A DNA stretch of 64,000 nt from Listeria seeligeri serovar 1/2b str. SLCC3954 (lineage in GTDB: Bacteria; Bacillota; Bacilli; Lactobacillales; Listeriaceae), in NCBI RefSeq assembly GCF_000027145.1, contig NC_013891.1:1550001-1614000 (forward strand), given 5' to 3'. The notes below the pieces were generated by a model that worked only from the letters and a program-made list of their open reading frames with translations, was not told the DNA's origin and did no database searches. The position numbers and the translations under genes were made by a program. This document shows, piece after piece, positions 9,621-18,031 of the stretch; position 1 is the stretch's first letter; every line of letters begins with the position of its first letter.

Positions 9621-9655
9621 AAGAGCATGCCTCTAAATCGGCATGCTCTCTTTTT
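9621..9655 (-). terminator. Terminator of murC
   Basis: GAGCATGC (9623-9630) pairs with GCATGCTC (9641-9648), extended by an adjoining C-G pair. On the minus strand the stem is followed by TTTGTTTGTTT. It lies just after the murC stop codon. Confidence 0.75.
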
Positions 9656-9659
9656 CCAG

Positions 9660-11003
9660 TTAATTAATAGCACTTTTTTTCAATTGAGCATCTGTAAACG
9701 CTTCTTGATCCAGGACTTTTTCATAAGCAGCTTGGAATTTTTGAACATCTCCGGCACCCATGAATAAAATCACTGCATCAGGGTATTTCAAAAGTTCTTC
9801 TGTATGCTCTTCTTTAATAATATGATTGCCTTTTGTTTTATGTGCTAAATCAGCAATTGTTAAATTACCTGTTTTTTCACGAGCGGAACCAAAGATATCA
9901 CAAAGGTATACTTCATCCGCTAAATTTAAGCTATCCGCAAATCCTTGTAAGAATGTACGTGTACGCGTAAATGTATGTGGCTGAAATACAGCGACTATCT
10001 TTTTATCAGGATATTTTTGTCTTGCAGCATTAACTGTTGCGCGTATTTCTGATGGATGATGGGCATAATCGTCTACTAAAACTTGTTTGCCTTTATCTGT
10101 AATACTAAATCTTCTTTTAACGCCTTCAAATGTTTTTAATTCTGCTTTTACTGCGTCCACTGGTAGACCTTCATAGTCACAAAGCGCAATCACACTCAAA
10201 GCGTTTAGCACATTGTGGTCTCCGTAAGCAGGAATTTCAAAAGAAGCTAGAAACTCATCGCGATGGTATACATCAAAACGTGTTCCCGTAGTTTCTTTGA
10301 TCACATTTTTAGCTTGAAATTCATTTTCTTCTCCAAATCCAAAATAAATAATTGGAATATCTAGAGTGAGTTTGCGAAGTTCTACGTCATCCCCTAGTGC
10401 AAAAACGGCTTTTTTTACTTGTTTTCCAAGAGTTTCAAATGCGTTAAATACATCATCCACGCTCTTGAAATAATCTGGATGATCCCAATCAATATTAGTC
10501 ATTATTGCATAGGTTGGTTTATATGCAAGGAAATGGCGTTGATATTCACATGCTTCAAGCGCAAAATAATCAGCACCCTTTGTTCCGCTACCAGTTCCGT
10601 CACCAATTAAGTAAGAAGTTGGACGAATCGCACCAACTACATGTGATAGAAGTCCAGTTGTGGATGTTTTTCCGTGTGAACCTGTAATAGCAATACTTGT
10701 GTAACCGTCAATTAATTGACCTAAAAATTTATGGTAACGAATAACTGGAATACCTAGCTCCATCGCGCGTTCAATTTCCTCATGTGTATCAGGAAAAGCA
10801 TTTCCCGCAATGATCGTCAGTCCGCTCTTTATATTATCCGCCGAAAAAGTTGTAATCGGAATTTGTTTCTCTTCTAAGGCTTTTTGTGTGAAAAAGTATT
10901 TATCCACATCGCTTCCTTGCACTTGAAAACCTTTGTCATGCAGAATTTGAGCAAGTGCGCTCATTCCTGACCCTTTTATTCCAACAAAATGATAGATAGT
11001 CAT
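9660..11003 (-). CDS. murC: UDP-N-acetylmuramate--L-alanine ligase
   Basis: Adds L-alanine to UDP-MurNAc with ATP, the first amino acid step of peptidoglycan precursor synthesis. The Mur ligase ATP-binding motif is present ([15 protein letters not shown]), with an N-terminal [11 protein letters not shown] nucleotide-binding loop and the C-terminal [15 protein letters not shown] motif typical of MurC. The ATG at 11001-11003 has GGGGG 8 nt upstream. A start five codons earlier overlaps that site and is rejected. The product is 447 aa. It lies downstream of sftA, as in Bacillus, with 294 bp between them and its own candidate promoter. Confidence 0.97.
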   Translation of the reverse strand: MTIYHFVGIKGSGMSALAQILHDKGFQVQGSDVDKYFFTQKALEEKQIPITTFSADNIKSGLTIIAGNAFPDTHEEIERAMELGIPVIRYHKFLGQLIDGYTSIAITGSHGKTSTTGLLSHVVGAIRPTSYLIGDGTGSGTKGADYFALEACEYQRHFLAYKPTYAIMTNIDWDHPDYFKSVDDVFNAFETLGKQVKKAVFALGDDVELRKLTLDIPIIYFGFGEENEFQAKNVIKETTGTRFDVYHRDEFLASFEIPAYGDHNVLNALSVIALCDYEGLPVDAVKAELKTFEGVKRRFSITDKGKQVLVDDYAHHPSEIRATVNAARQKYPDKKIVAVFQPHTFTRTRTFLQGFADSLNLADEVYLCDIFGSAREKTGNLTIADLAHKTKGNHIIKEEHTEELLKYPDAVILFMGAGDVQKFQAAYEKVLDQEAFTDAQLKKSAIN

Positions 11004-11178
11004 TATTTGAACCCCCATTAATTTATCATGAAGAGGGTGCCTAAAAAAAACATGTTAACTGTTAAGCACCAAGTCTTAACTTTGAAAACAGCGTAAAGCT
11101 TCCGTTTTCTAGACATCATCTTACGTTCCAGTTGTGTTTAATGTTTTAATTCTAGTTGTGTCAATAATTCACCAGCTT

Positions 11179-11186
11179 ATTATATC
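11179..11186 (-). promoter_or_regulatory. Candidate extended -10 promoter of murC
   Basis: TG-A-TATAAT on the minus strand gives a perfect -10 with the TGn extension. The leader to the murC start would be about 165 nt and contains a GTTAAG/CTTAAC inverted repeat at 11061-11080. No strong -35 is seen. Confidence 0.5.
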
Positions 11187-11297
11187 ACTTTCCATGTAAA
11201 TAGAAAAACCTTTCACCAAATATAAGAGAAATTACTCATGAAAATAGCCATAAAATGTAAAACTGATTAAGTATTATGTTAGTTTAGTACTACAAAA

Positions 11298-13643
11298 TTA
11301 CGTTTCTTTGTTTCTGAGTTTCGCTAATTGGTCTTTGGTGATAATGACATCGCGTGGTTTAGAACCATTGATTCCTGAGACAATTTGATGATTTTCGAGT
11401 GATTCCATTAATCTTGCCGCTCTGTTATAGCCAATTCTAAAATGTCTTTGAAGTAAGGAAGTGGATGCGGCATTTTGACTTAGTACAAAATCGCACGCTT
11501 CTTCAAATAATTCATCCGTATTTTCTTTTGCTGTTTCTTTCACTAGGAGTTCCTGTTCTTCAAAAATGTAATTAGCCTCCCCTTGCGTCCGAACATGAGC
11601 AACAACTGCATCGATTTCCTCATCACTGACAAAGGTTCCTTGTAGTCGAACAGGCTTGCTTGCTCCGCTTGGTAAAAAGAGCATGTCCCCTTTTCCAAGT
11701 AGTTTTTCAGCACCACTTGCATCAAGTATCGTTCTAGAGTCAATTTGCGACGATACAGAGAACGAAACGCGCGTCGGGATGTTTGCCTTAATAAGTCCGG
11801 TAATAACGTCTACAGAAGGTCTCTGCGTCGCTACAATCATGTGAATACCACATGCCCGGGCTTTTTGCGCAATACGACTAATAGATTCTTCTACGTCATT
11901 CGGCGCAACCATCATTAAGTCCGCTAATTCATCAATCACAATTAAAATATATGGTAATTTTTCACCCGTATGATCCGGGTGACTAGCATACTCATTATAT
12001 TTTTCCATATTTCGAACTCCGGTATGGCTAAATAATTGATAGCGGCGTTCCATTTCTTCTACAGCCCATTTAAGAGCAACCGTAGCTGCCTTTGCATCAG
12101 TAATTACCGGGCTGACGAGATGCGGAATGCGATTATAAGGAGCTAATTCAACCATTTTCGGATCAATCAAAAGGAGTTTCAATTGGTCGGGTGTTGCCTT
12201 GTAAAGCAAACTTACTAATAAAGAATTGATACAAACACTTTTACCAGAACCTGTCGCACCAGCAATTAAACCATGCGGCATTTTTTGTAAATCAGTAATA
12301 ATTGGTGTTCCGGAAATATCTAGTCCAAGCGCAGCAGTAAGAGGTGACTTGGAGTTTTCAAAAGCTGCTGTATTCATTAATTCAGAAAGCATTACTGGGC
12401 GGCTCGTTTGGTTAGGAATTTCAATACCAACTGTGCTTTTACCAGGTATTGGCGCTTCGATTCGAATATCTTTTGCCGCTAAGCTAAGTTTAATATCATC
12501 GGTTAAATTAGTGATTTTACTAACCTTTACGCCTTTTTCTGGCTGTACTTCAAATCTAGTAACGGCTGGTCCTTGTGTTCTATTAACGACTTTTGCATGA
12601 ACATTAAAGTTTTCTAGCGTTTCATCTAACATTTCTTGCTGCATTTGCAACCACGAATCATCTTCTCGTTTAGAAACTGGTGGGTGAAGCAAGTTGAATT
12701 CTGGAAACTGATAATTGCCAACATGCGCTACTGTTGTTACTGGCTGTTCTTTAGGCGGTTCGACACGTTCTTCTTTTTGAAGCGCTTGTTTATCTTTTTT
12801 GACCATCATTACATTAAAAGGAATTCTGCTTTTCTGTAGTTGTTCTTGGCGGTTGGTTTCTACTTGTTGTTTTGATGTCATTTTAGGCTCTTCTCGTGGC
12901 TCTTCTTGTGGCTCTTCTTTTATTAGCGAAACGCGAGCTGGCTGTTCAGGAGCAACTGGTTCTACTGACTGTATAGGTTCAGTTGGAACTTCCACCGGTT
13001 CTTCTAATACAGTAGTTTCTTCTACCATCTCTTCTTCTGGTAAAGATTCTTCAATTTGACGTTCAATTTCGGCATCAAAAGCGATTGTTTCTGCTTCTGC
13101 TAGGTCTGGCGTGTCTACTGGAGCAATTGCCAAATCTTCTCGTATTTCTGTTACTTCTTCTGGTTCAGTTACTTGAAATTCAAATCTACTTGGCCGTTTA
13201 TTAAATGCATAAACAGGCGATGGAACATCTGTAGCAGCAAAAGGACGTTTTCTCGGTTCTTCTTTTGCTACTGGTTGTTCGGTTTTTTGTTGTAATGGTT
13301 TTGTTCGTGTTTGTTGTACTTGAGTTGGCATGTTGGTTGGTTTGTCAGGTATTAACGGAAAGCGGAACTCTCCTTTTGGATATTGATAAACCATTTGTGT
13401 TTTCATAGGACGTTTTACTTGTTGTACCTGTTTTTGTTTTGGCATAGCTTTTATTTTGCTAGCAACTGGTCGTTCATTTTTAATTACACGACGTTCTTTT
13501 GTTTTTATAGATGTTACATTTGCTTTTTGTGCCGGTTCAGGTGCACTTTTTATTGTTTTCTCTGCTTTTTTAGCAGGTGTAGTTTCATATGTATCTACTT
13601 CTTCGTCCATATCGCCAAAGAAAAAATCTTTAAACCATCCCAT
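11298..13643 (-). CDS. sftA: Soluble FtsK/SpoIIIE-type DNA translocase SftA
   Basis: Septum-associated hexameric ATPase that moves chromosomal DNA away from the closing division septum. Unlike FtsK and SpoIIIE there is no N-terminal membrane domain. The first ~300 residues are a low-complexity, Pro/Glu/Gln-rich linker beginning MGWFKDFFFGD. The translocase core spans about 310-690, with Walker A GATGSGKSVCINS, Walker B ILIVIDELADLM and the ATQRPSVDVITG motif. A winged-helix gamma domain ends the protein (TSLLQRHFRIGYNRAARLME). This architecture and the position next to murC and ytpR match Bacillus SftA (YtpT), although the linker is shorter here (781 aa total). AGGGTG lies 9 nt before the ATG. 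Confidence 0.92.
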   Translation of the reverse strand: MGWFKDFFFGDMDEEVDTYETTPAKKAEKTIKSAPEPAQKANVTSIKTKERRVIKNERPVASKIKAMPKQKQVQQVKRPMKTQMVYQYPKGEFRFPLIPDKPTNMPTQVQQTRTKPLQQKTEQPVAKEEPRKRPFAATDVPSPVYAFNKRPSRFEFQVTEPEEVTEIREDLAIAPVDTPDLAEAETIAFDAEIERQIEESLPEEEMVEETTVLEEPVEVPTEPIQSVEPVAPEQPARVSLIKEEPQEEPREEPKMTSKQQVETNRQEQLQKSRIPFNVMMVKKDKQALQKEERVEPPKEQPVTTVAHVGNYQFPEFNLLHPPVSKREDDSWLQMQQEMLDETLENFNVHAKVVNRTQGPAVTRFEVQPEKGVKVSKITNLTDDIKLSLAAKDIRIEAPIPGKSTVGIEIPNQTSRPVMLSELMNTAAFENSKSPLTAALGLDISGTPIITDLQKMPHGLIAGATGSGKSVCINSLLVSLLYKATPDQLKLLLIDPKMVELAPYNRIPHLVSPVITDAKAATVALKWAVEEMERRYQLFSHTGVRNMEKYNEYASHPDHTGEKLPYILIVIDELADLMMVAPNDVEESISRIAQKARACGIHMIVATQRPSVDVITGLIKANIPTRVSFSVSSQIDSRTILDASGAEKLLGKGDMLFLPSGASKPVRLQGTFVSDEEIDAVVAHVRTQGEANYIFEEQELLVKETAKENTDELFEEACDFVLSQNAASTSLLQRHFRIGYNRAARLMESLENHQIVSGINGSKPRDVIITKDQLAKLRNKET

Positions 13644-13904
13644 TCATTATCACCCTAAATTTAATTTTCTTGTTTGATTTTAACAGACAAAAACAAAATA
13701 ATCTATGACAAAATTGTGAATTCGCTATTTTTTAAGCCATATTCGTTATAATACCTTGATATTACAGGGTCTAAACCTGATATAAGTTTTTGTTATACCT
13801 TTAAAAATAGCGGGTTTTAAAACAATTTCTCTTTAAATTGTATACAATAACAGATTAATAGTAGAACGTTTAAGCGCGTTTCACAATATGCTTCTTTTAG
13901 CAAA
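13644..13904. other. Intergenic region between sftA and ytpR
   Basis: About 300 bp (to 13952) without a credible gene. It holds the presumed sftA promoter region, with an imperfect inverted repeat near 13758-13784 (CAGG-N7-CCTG flanked by TAT/ATA) and the ytpR terminator at its right end. I see no clear -35/-10 pair and no RNA family. Confidence 0.6.
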
Positions 13905-13936
13905 TAAAAAAACACCTGATTTAACATCAGATGTTC
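13905..13936 (-). terminator. Terminator of the ytpP-ytpQ-ytpR group
   Basis: AACACCTGAT (13911-13920) pairs with ATCAGATGTT (13926-13935) with one G-T pair, followed by a T run on the minus strand. Confidence 0.87.
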
Positions 13937-13952
13937 TAAAATAGTCTTTTAG

Positions 13953-14570
13953 TTAGAAATTAACCGGAAAAACTTCTCCAGCAACTGCGGAATCTTCTAA
14001 AACAAGAATACCTTTTTCAGTTGGCGCATTAGGGATGGCTAATTCTCTTGCAGCACATACCATACCAAAGGAATCTTCTCCTCGTAAATTGGACGGTTTA
14101 ATTATTAAACCACTCGGCATTACAGCTCCAATTTTAGCTACTACAACTTTTTGACCAGCTTCAATGTTTGGTGCACCACAAACAATTTGCAATACTTCTT
14201 CGCCTACATTAATTTGACAAACGTTTAATTTATCTGCATTAGGATGTTTTTCTTTCGACTCAACGTAACCTACGACGAATTTTGGTGATAAATCTGCCAC
14301 GATTTCAGGTTCAAATCCCGCTTTTTCAATCACTTGATTCATTTTTGCCACTAATTCTTCTGTTAAATCCACTTTCCCATTTGCAGTAATATCAAAGTAC
14401 TTTGAGCTGTTGAAAATATTAAATCCTGCTAAAGCTTTTGTTTCTCGGTCGAATATTCGCGCCACATCTTCTCGACGTTCCCACTCGCGATTTTCGAATG
14501 TTACTTCACCCGTTTCAATTAGCAGAGTGTCCCCTACTCCTTTTTCATTATAAAATGCATTTACTATCAC
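13953..14570 (-). CDS. ytpR: YtpR-like tRNA-binding domain protein
   Basis: A 205-residue protein whose C-terminal half (about residues 90-200) is an EMAP/Trbp111-type OB-fold tRNA-binding domain, like the N-terminus of phenylalanyl-tRNA synthetase beta chain: KFVVGYVESKEKHPNADKLN, VCGAPNIEAGQKVVVA, SFGMVCAARELAI. The rest of PheT is absent and length is normal for YtpR, so it is not a broken synthetase. The start is GTG with GGAG 8 nt upstream. It follows ytpQ by 5 bp. The biological role is unknown. tRNA binding is inferred from the domain. Confidence 0.88.
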   Translation of the reverse strand: MIVNAFYNEKGVGDTLLIETGEVTFENREWERREDVARIFDRETKALAGFNIFNSSKYFDITANGKVDLTEELVAKMNQVIEKAGFEPEIVADLSPKFVVGYVESKEKHPNADKLNVCQINVGEEVLQIVCGAPNIEAGQKVVVAKIGAVMPSGLIIKPSNLRGEDSFGMVCAARELAIPNAPTEKGILVLEDSAVAGEVFPVNF

Positions 14571-14575
14571 GTCTT

Positions 14576-15376
14576 CTACTCCTTTAATCTGTTTTTTGCC
14601 ATTATAAATATCGGTTCAAGTTTACCATTATTATACACAAATGGCAAAGAGGTAATTGGTACAAGCCCGTCTGCAAAGAAATCCATTGTCATGTGAGCTA
14701 GAACATCGTAACCTGTATTATCCTGGATGTCACCGATAATTAAGACATCTTGGTGCGGCACCGCTAGAACCATTTCTCCAGTTAATTTCTCCCGCATTTC
14801 TTCTAAAAACAGCTGATTTAGTAAGCGACTTGCATCATAGCCGTCATTTGTTCTTACAAAATAAAAATCATTTCCATTAACTGAATCTTGCTTGAGCGGA
14901 ATTTCTAATTTTTCCAAGTTTTGAAAAGCAGCTGCTCTTATTTCTTCTTGGGTTAAACCTTCTTCTTGCAACATGCTTGTTTCGATAAAGCGGTAAGATT
15001 TCCCTAGATCAAATGCATAAAAAATCTGGGTTTCAGCTGTATGTTCCTCTGCTAGAAGTACGCCACCTGCTTTTGTTTTGTTTGGAAAAGAGGTAGCACG
15101 AACTACTGGGTAAATACTTGTCATATTGTTTTTAAGCGCCACGTCCCCCACCGCTGCCCGGAACCCCTCTTCCACATAGTAAACGATTTTTTGAATTGCC
15201 GCATCACCATCATTTTCGTAATTCGCAATAATTTGCGGAATTGTTAACGTTACTTTTTTATCCGCTTCCATAACTAATAGCGTGTCATTATCACGATTGT
15301 AGGAAAATTTTCGATTAGGTGCGCGTAATTCTTTTTCGAGCCGTTCTTTCATTTTTAGCGTGGTCATTTTTGCCAA
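14576..15376 (-). CDS. ytpQ: DUF1444 family protein YtpQ
   Basis: A 266-residue soluble protein with no signal or membrane segment, of the conserved Bacillales family DUF1444. Conserved-looking stretches include [14 protein letters not shown] near the start and [16 protein letters not shown] near the C-terminus. The start is TTG with GGAGAG 7 nt upstream. The next in-frame ATG (codon 4) is too far from that site. It sits between ytpP and ytpR, an arrangement shared with Bacillus. Function is not known. Confidence 0.82.
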   Translation of the reverse strand: MAKMTTLKMKERLEKELRAPNRKFSYNRDNDTLLVMEADKKVTLTIPQIIANYENDGDAAIQKIVYYVEEGFRAAVGDVALKNNMTSIYPVVRATSFPNKTKAGGVLLAEEHTAETQIFYAFDLGKSYRFIETSMLQEEGLTQEEIRAAAFQNLEKLEIPLKQDSVNGNDFYFVRTNDGYDASRLLNQLFLEEMREKLTGEMVLAVPHQDVLIIGDIQDNTGYDVLAHMTMDFFADGLVPITSLPFVYNNGKLEPIFIMAKNRLKE

Positions 15377-15412
15377 TGGTTGTCTCTCCTTCCATGAAAA
15401 GCCGACACTTTT

Positions 15413-15724
15413 TTATATCGCAGCTAGGAAATCATTAATTTCTTCTTTTGTTTTTCGGTCTTTACTCACGAAACGCCCTACTTCTTCTCCATCTTCAAAA
15501 GCAAGGAAACTCGGAATTCCAAAGATTGCTAGATCCGCACACAAATCAATAAAAGCATCACGATCAACATGATAAAAAGCAAAATCCTCATTTTCCGCTT
15601 CGATTTCTGGCATAACTGGTTCAATATATTTACAATCTCCGCACCAATCCGCACTAAACATAAATACAGATTTCCCTTCTGCTTTAATTGCATTAAATTG
15701 CTCAACTGATTCTAAATTTTTCAT
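15413..15724 (-). CDS. ytpP: Thioredoxin-like protein YtpP
   Basis: A 103-residue thioredoxin fold with the active-site motif WCGDC in FSADWCGDCKYIEP, so the CxxC pair is intact but with Gly-Asp instead of the Gly-Pro of classical thioredoxin, and the cis-proline (IPSFLAF) is present. It is a likely cytoplasmic thiol oxidoreductase, partner unknown. The ATG at 15722-15724 is 7 nt from GGAG. An ATG two codons earlier is too close. In Bacillus, YtpP has been linked to low-molecular-weight thiol chemistry. Here that is only by homology. It leads the ytpP-ytpQ-ytpR group. Confidence 0.85.
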   Translation of the reverse strand: MKNLESVEQFNAIKAEGKSVFMFSADWCGDCKYIEPVMPEIEAENEDFAFYHVDRDAFIDLCADLAIFGIPSFLAFEDGEEVGRFVSKDRKTKEEINDFLAAI

Positions 15725-15810
15725 TTTCATGCTCCTTCTACTTATATTCTAGTTAAATCCTACCGCCAAACAAAGCTTTCGTCCAGAATAACGCTCAATA
15801 TAGGATAGGC

Positions 15811-15848
15811 AAGAAAAAAGTTCGGCTTTTATTCAAAGCCAAACTTTT
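15811..15848 (-). terminator. Terminator after the small membrane protein gene
   Basis: AAAGTTCGGCTTT and AAAGCCAAACTTT form a stem with one G-T pair, followed by a T run on the minus strand. Confidence 0.85.
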
Positions 15849-16066
15849 CACCGTACTTTGGAACTCGCTTTTTTTCGCTTTTGATAGTCGCCGTAATATC
15901 CGAAAGCCAAAGTCATTACTCCTGCAAAAAATGTGATAATAATCCAACCTAATTCCGTTTTACGAAAATAAGCTAAATTTATCGCATAGCCTAGAAAAAA
16001 GACAAGACTCGAAGCGAAAAGGATTGCTCCGACCAAAAGCACTGGATTTTTGCCAATTTTACGCAT
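15848..16066 (-). CDS. Small two-helix membrane protein, unknown function
   Basis: A 72-residue protein starting [14 protein letters not shown] with two predicted membrane helices (about residues 8-30 and 38-57) and a strongly basic C-terminal tail ([13 protein letters not shown]). The ATG overlaps the last 8 bases of the M42 peptidase gene (ATGCGTAA), and no ribosome binding site is seen, so translation is probably coupled to the upstream gene. An upstream TTG (16084) has no support. I do not recognise a characterised family. Confidence 0.7.
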   Translation of the reverse strand: MRKIGKNPVLLVGAILFASSLVFFLGYAINLAYFRKTELGWIIITFFAGVMTLAFGYYGDYQKRKKASSKVR

Positions 16067-17132
16067 TGTTTTTAATAGTTTCAAAAGTTGTTTTATCCAA
16101 TCCGCGAATAAGCGTTGTGATCATTTCTTTGGCAGCCGCATAATCATCCACGTGTAGAATCGAATTACTTGAATGGATGTATCTTGCTGGAACGCCAATT
16201 ACCGCACTTGGAATGCCACTTAAAGAAGTATGCACTTTACCAGCGTCCGTGCCACCTGGCGAAACGAAATATTGATATGGGATATTGTTTGTTTCCGCTG
16301 TATCTAGCAGAAACTCACGCATACCGCGGTGCATAATCATCGTCCGGTCAAAAATTCGTAATAAGAAACCTTGGCCGATTTGACCAAATTGCGATTTATT
16401 TCCAGTTGTATCATTAGCAGGACTAGCATCTAGCGCGAAGAACAAATCTGGTTGAATCATGTGAGTACTGACTCCCGCACCACGCAACCCAACTTCTTCT
16501 TGAACATTCGCCCCTGAAAATAGTGTATTCGGAAGTGATTCGCCCTTTAATTCTTTTAAAAGTTCGATTGCAAGACCAACCCCGTAACGGTTATCCCAAG
16601 CTTTTGCTAAAATTTTCTTTGGATTAGCAAGTGGCGTGAACTCTGCAACAGGAACGATAAATTGACCGGGTTTGATTCCGATTTTTTCTGCATCGGCTTT
16701 GTCATCGGCTCCAATATCAATTAATAAGTTTTTTGGGTCAGTTGGTTTGCTACGTTCTGCTTCTGATAGTAAATGCGGAGGAACAGAAGCAACCACACCG
16801 ATAACCGGACCATTCGGCGCCATCACTTGGACTCTTTGCGCTTGTAAAACTTGCGGGTTCCAACCACCAAGCGTTTGAAAGCGAATCATTCCGTTTTCGG
16901 TGATTTGCGTAACCATAAAGCCAACTTCATCCATATGACCAGCAACAAGTACTCTAGGCCCTTCAGCAGCACCGTGACGCACACCAAAAATTCCACCTAA
17001 ACCATCTTGAATAATTTCATCCGAAACTGGTTCAAGTTCTTTTCGCATAAAAGCGCGAATTCGATGTTCATCACCTGAAGTTCCTTGTAATTCTGTTAAT
17101 TCTTTAAACATCGCTAACGTTTCTTTTTCCAT
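16059..17132 (-). CDS. M42-family glutamyl/leucyl aminopeptidase (YtoP-like)
   Basis: A cytoplasmic two-metal aminopeptidase of the TET/PepA type that acts on short peptides. The expected ligands are present: H66 and D68 in [11 protein letters not shown]180 in KAWDNRYG, catalytic E212 and ligand E213 in [12 protein letters not shown]235 in [10 protein letters not shown], and H301 in GGTDAGKVH. The 357-residue length equals Bacillus YtoP. It overlaps the downstream small membrane gene by 8 bp. Confidence 0.92.
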   Translation of the reverse strand: MEKETLAMFKELTELQGTSGDEHRIRAFMRKELEPVSDEIIQDGLGGIFGVRHGAAEGPRVLVAGHMDEVGFMVTQITENGMIRFQTLGGWNPQVLQAQRVQVMAPNGPVIGVVASVPPHLLSEAERSKPTDPKNLLIDIGADDKADAEKIGIKPGQFIVPVAEFTPLANPKKILAKAWDNRYGVGLAIELLKELKGESLPNTLFSGANVQEEVGLRGAGVSTHMIQPDLFFALDASPANDTTGNKSQFGQIGQGFLLRIFDRTMIMHRGMREFLLDTAETNNIPYQYFVSPGGTDAGKVHTSLSGIPSAVIGVPARYIHSSNSILHVDDYAAAKEMITTLIRGLDKTTFETIKNNA

Positions 17133-17340
17133 TAATAATCATCTCTTTCCATCTGAAATCTCTTTTATTATAGCAAATAATACGCATTCATGCTCATTCT
17201 CTTCCTTGTTTTTTCGAAAGCGCGTTCAAAAATCCTTTTATAATCAAAAATTTGTAGTATAATGGTTAAAGGAGATGCGTGTAGTAGCTTTTATTATGCC
17301 ATTTTTTAAAAGTATAGGAAAACACTAGGGAGGCAAAACA

Positions 17341-17652
17341 ATGAACTGGAAGGCTTTCATTGCCGGCGTTGGAGCAGGTGCAGCAGCTGGACACCTTGTT
17401 TATCATTATTTACTAAGCGATAAGACAATTTCAGGTGACGTTATTTTGGAGAACGTGAAAGATGCATTTAAGCAAGACGGACCAATTGAGGGTTCATGGA
17501 TTCAACTAAAAAAACAACACTACAAGAAATTTGCAATTGACACTTTTGTTTATCACGGTGGTATCACATGCATCCGTGAAGGCGAGAAAAAACAATTCGA
17601 ATTTATTGCAGATGCTAATACCGGAACAATTATTGATGTATACTTAGCTTAA
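17341..17652 (+). CDS. PepSY-like small exported/membrane-anchored protein (YtzB-like)
   Basis: A 103-residue protein with an N-terminal hydrophobic segment rich in Gly/Ala (residues 5-20, AFIAGVGAGAAAGHLVYHYL) and then a fold resembling a PepSY domain: KDAFKQDGPIEGSW and, at the end, FIADANTGTIIDVYLA, whose DxNTGxI pattern is characteristic. PepSY domains are thought to modulate peptidases or sense peptidoglycan. The role here is unknown. A consensus GGGAGG lies 8 nt before the ATG, and a TATAAT is present at 17258-17263. It stands alone on the plus strand. Confidence 0.72.
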   Translation: MNWKAFIAGVGAGAAAGHLVYHYLLSDKTISGDVILENVKDAFKQDGPIEGSWIQLKKQHYKKFAIDTFVYHGGITCIREGEKKQFEFIADANTGTIIDVYLA

Positions 17653-17665
17653 TTGCTTAAAACAA

Positions 17666-17714
17666 ATAAAAAAAAGAGATTCTCTGTTGTTATAGATAGA
17701 GAATCTCTTTTTTG
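17666..17714. terminator. Bidirectional terminator between the PepSY-like gene and the PTS operon
   Basis: AGAGATTCTCT and AGAGAATCTCT arms around a 12-base loop, with A and T runs on both sides, serve the two convergent units. Confidence 0.88.
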
Positions 17715-17716
17715 TG

Positions 17717-18025
17717 TTATTTCATTTCTTTCCAGATAGCAATCATTTCATAAGCAACGTCTCGCAGTGTATAGGTTGTCATAAACTGATCTTCTGCATG
17801 CATAAATAAAATGGATATTGGCACATCTCCGCCATCTGCTTCTTTTTGAATTAATTGAACGTGATTTTTATGTCCTTCGCTTAGAAATTCATTTGCTTCA
17901 TCTATTTTCTGATAGGCTTCATCAAACTTTCTTTCTCTTCCAAGCCTCATCGCTTCTATAATACAACTTCTTGCTGCTCCAACTGAGCTAATTATTTGAA
18001 ATGACGCAAGTTCCATACCTTCCAT
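17717..18025 (-). CDS. PTS lactose/cellobiose-family EIIA
   Basis: Cytoplasmic phosphocarrier that takes phosphate from HPr-His and passes it to EIIB. The 102-residue all-helical Lac-type EIIA has its phosphorylation site His76 in FMHAEDQFMT. It is the last gene of the PTS/GH3 operon, 6 bp after the GH3 gene, with AGGAGG 10 nt before the ATG. Substrate cannot be read from the sequence. Cellobiose or other beta-glucoside oligomers are inferred from the neighbouring genes. Confidence 0.9.
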   Translation of the reverse strand: MEGMELASFQIISSVGAARSCIIEAMRLGRERKFDEAYQKIDEANEFLSEGHKNHVQLIQKEADGGDVPISILFMHAEDQFMTTYTLRDVAYEMIAIWKEMK

Positions 18026-18031
18026 CTTGTG

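Noticed and set aside
12226-12600. 124-codon plus-strand frame opposite sftA
   Set aside because: Shadow of the conserved translocase core, with no initiation signals.
13953-14570. ytpR as a truncated pheT pseudogene
   Set aside because: The 205-residue YtpR family is conserved as a separate gene in Bacillales in the same ytpP-ytpQ-ytpR order.
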